Source of the DNA: Clostridiales bacterium DTU092
GTDB taxonomy: Bacteria; Bacillota; Clostridia; Caldicoprobacterales; Caldicoprobacteraceae
Reading direction: 5' to 3'
Assembly (NCBI GenBank): GCA_001513505.1
Contig: LFTM01000088.1
Coordinates: forward strand, 5,768 to 13,191
DNA length: 7,424 nucleotides
The notes under the pieces are model-generated. The model was not told where the DNA came from, did not search any database, and saw only the letters and a list, made by a program, of their open reading frames with translations. This document shows positions 6,164 to 7,424 of this stretch, piece by piece (positions within the stretch are counted from its first letter, which is position 1; each line of letters begins with the position of its first letter). Position numbers and translations under genes: made by a program.

Positions 6164-7381
6164 ATGACGTTTACAAGTGATTTGCAGGATTTTGCACAAA
6201 TGCTTTCCTGTGCTGTTGACTTGATGGAAAGGGGAACTTACCACCACGGACAAAAAGTGGCTTATATTGCCAAGGGGATTTATGAGCATTTAATGGCTAA
6301 AGAAGCGCCTGCAAATCTTATTATTACATCCTATATTCATGATATCGGTATATCTTCATTTGAGGACAAGGAAAGGGCAAGGCAGTTTTTTGCTAACAAG
6401 CAGATACTGCGGAGTCATTGCGTTGACGGTGCTTCTCTGGTTGAAAGTGTTGATATTCTTAAACCCCTTAAACCCATAATACTTCATCACCATACTAACT
6501 ATTCTGATATTGACAAATATGAAGAGGGAATTCCTATAGAGGCACAGATTATTCATTTGGCCGACAGAGTTGATGTGCTGATAAACCCGGAAAGATATAT
6601 TCTGGATCAGGTTGATGATATTGTTGATGTTGTGCTTAAATACAGGGGGACGATGTTTAATCCTGAGCTGGTTGATGCTTTTTTGGATTTATCGGTTAAG
6701 GAATCATTCTGGCTGGATCTCACCAATGAATACCAGCATGCATATGAGCATATTGTTTTTCCCAGTGTAAATATGAAGATGGATATGGAGGATATTTATC
6801 AGTTCTCCTATCTTTGTGCGAAAATCGTTGACCGGAAGAGCCCTTATACAGCCGAGCATTCGCAGCGTATTGCAGGTATTGCCACTGCGTTGGGTGAATT
6901 ATGTGATATGGATGAGCAGGATGTTTATTTTCTTGAACTGGCAGGATTGCTTCATGATTTAGGAAAACTGGCCGTACCGGAACATATACTGTTGAAAAAC
7001 GGTAAGCTGAGTGAAGCAGAGTATCGGATAGTAAAACAGCATCCGTACTATACCTATTGTCTGATTGATCGCTTAAAGATAATGAATAAGGTCAGGGATT
7101 GGGCTGGTTTTCATCATGAACGCCTGGACGGAAGCGGATATCCCTTCCATCTTAAAGGAGACCAGCTTGATTTGGGAGCCAGGGTAATGGCGGTTGCTGA
7201 TATTGTTGGTGCTATAACAGAGGATCGGCCATACCGTCCCGGCTTTGAGAAGCGCGAAACCTTGAAAATACTGTGGGAACAGGTGGATAAAAACCTTATA
7301 GACGGTGATGTGGTCAGTATTCTGGCCAAACATTTCGATGATGTTATCTATTCGGGTATAAAGAGCAAAGTTGTAGTTTAA
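6164..7381 (+). CDS. Tandem HD / HD-GYP phosphodiesterase (predicted c-di-GMP hydrolase)
   Basis: This 405-residue protein has no evident signal peptide or membrane segment, so it is probably cytoplasmic. Residues ~210-395 form a complete HD-GYP domain, the family that hydrolyses cyclic di-GMP through a metal centre. It shows H232, H264-D265 with G267-K268 (HDLGK), H293, H317-H318-E319, DGSGYP (322-327) and D346 (AVADIV). Residues ~18-140 are a second, divergent HD domain with H28, H59-D60, H85, H108-H109 and D134. That domain lacks the HDxGK lysine (HDIGIS) and has HHHTNYSD in place of HHExxDGxGYP. It may be a degenerate or differently specific hydrolase; the residue pattern suggests metal could still bind. 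No receiver, PAS or GAF input domain is visible. It begins 5 nt after cbiO and is probably translationally coupled to it. Membership of a metal-uptake operon suggests a link between metal supply and signalling, which is inference. An alternative start is GTG 6155 (408 residues). Confidence 0.88.
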   Translation: MTFTSDLQDFAQMLSCAVDLMERGTYHHGQKVAYIAKGIYEHLMAKEAPANLIITSYIHDIGISSFEDKERARQFFANKQILRSHCVDGASLVESVDILKPLKPIILHHHTNYSDIDKYEEGIPIEAQIIHLADRVDVLINPERYILDQVDDIVDVVLKYRGTMFNPELVDAFLDLSVKESFWLDLTNEYQHAYEHIVFPSVNMKMDMEDIYQFSYLCAKIVDRKSPYTAEHSQRIAGIATALGELCDMDEQDVYFLELAGLLHDLGKLAVPEHILLKNGKLSEAEYRIVKQHPYYTYCLIDRLKIMNKVRDWAGFHHERLDGSGYPFHLKGDQLDLGARVMAVADIVGAITEDRPYRPGFEKRETLKILWEQVDKNLIDGDVVSILAKHFDDVIYSGIKSKVVV

Positions 7382-7390
7382 ATGCAGTTA

Positions 7391-7410
7391 ATTTACTAGG
7401 GAGTGTAAAT
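7391..7410 (+). terminator. Weak hairpin after the HD-GYP gene, possible terminator
   Basis: ATTTAC and GTAAAT form a 6-bp stem around an 8-nt loop, followed by ATTTTTG. The stem is AT-rich and the T-run short. The loop GGGAG could instead belong to the ribosome site of a gene beyond the window. This is a low-confidence call. Confidence 0.25.
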
Positions 7411-7424
7411 ATTTTTGTGTATGG

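Noticed and set aside
4076..7333. Short open frames antisense to or out of frame with cbiM, cbiQ, cbiO and the HD-GYP gene
   Set aside because: Each lies within a clearly recognised gene in another frame; their sequences have no coherent domain pattern.

Overview
The window reads like a chromosomal segment from a low-GC Gram-positive anaerobe, most likely a clostridial Firmicute. The reasons are AT-leaning DNA, purine-rich Shine-Dalgarno sites matching the 16S tail (AAAGGAG, GCGGAGG, GAGGTGA), tight co-directional gene packing, and a textbook sigma-A promoter. The taxonomic call is inference, because no rRNA or tRNA is present.

Left half (minus strand, 1-3573): one very long gene, still open at the left window edge, for a superfamily 1 helicase of the Upf1/Dna2/IGHMBP2-like type. 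Its first ~570 residues are an array of six divergent ~93-residue repeats that I cannot assign to a named family. A linker region and a helicase core with motifs Q, I, Ia, II, III and IV follow. The last helicase motifs and any C-terminal nuclease lie outside the window.

Middle (3574-3878): a ~305 bp AT-rich divergent intergenic region. It carries a perfect TTGACA-17-TATAAT promoter firing rightward. Just downstream is a perfect 15-bp palindrome that resembles a Fur-family operator, in particular the nickel-responsive Nur box. No cobalamin riboswitch fits between this promoter and the first gene.

Right half (plus strand, 3879-7381): a compact four-gene operon, cbiM-cbiQ-cbiO-(HD + HD-GYP). 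The first three genes form an energy-coupling-factor (ECF) cobalt/nickel uptake transporter: metal-binding S component, T component and one ATPase. There is no separate CbiN, but CbiM has a histidine-rich loop. The fourth gene encodes a tandem HD / HD-GYP phosphodiesterase whose ribosome site overlaps the cbiO stop codon, so its expression is probably tied to the transporter. Taken together, the operator and gene content suggest metal-responsive (probably nickel) uptake coupled to a predicted cyclic-di-GMP hydrolase. No CRISPR array, mobile element or RNA gene was found.
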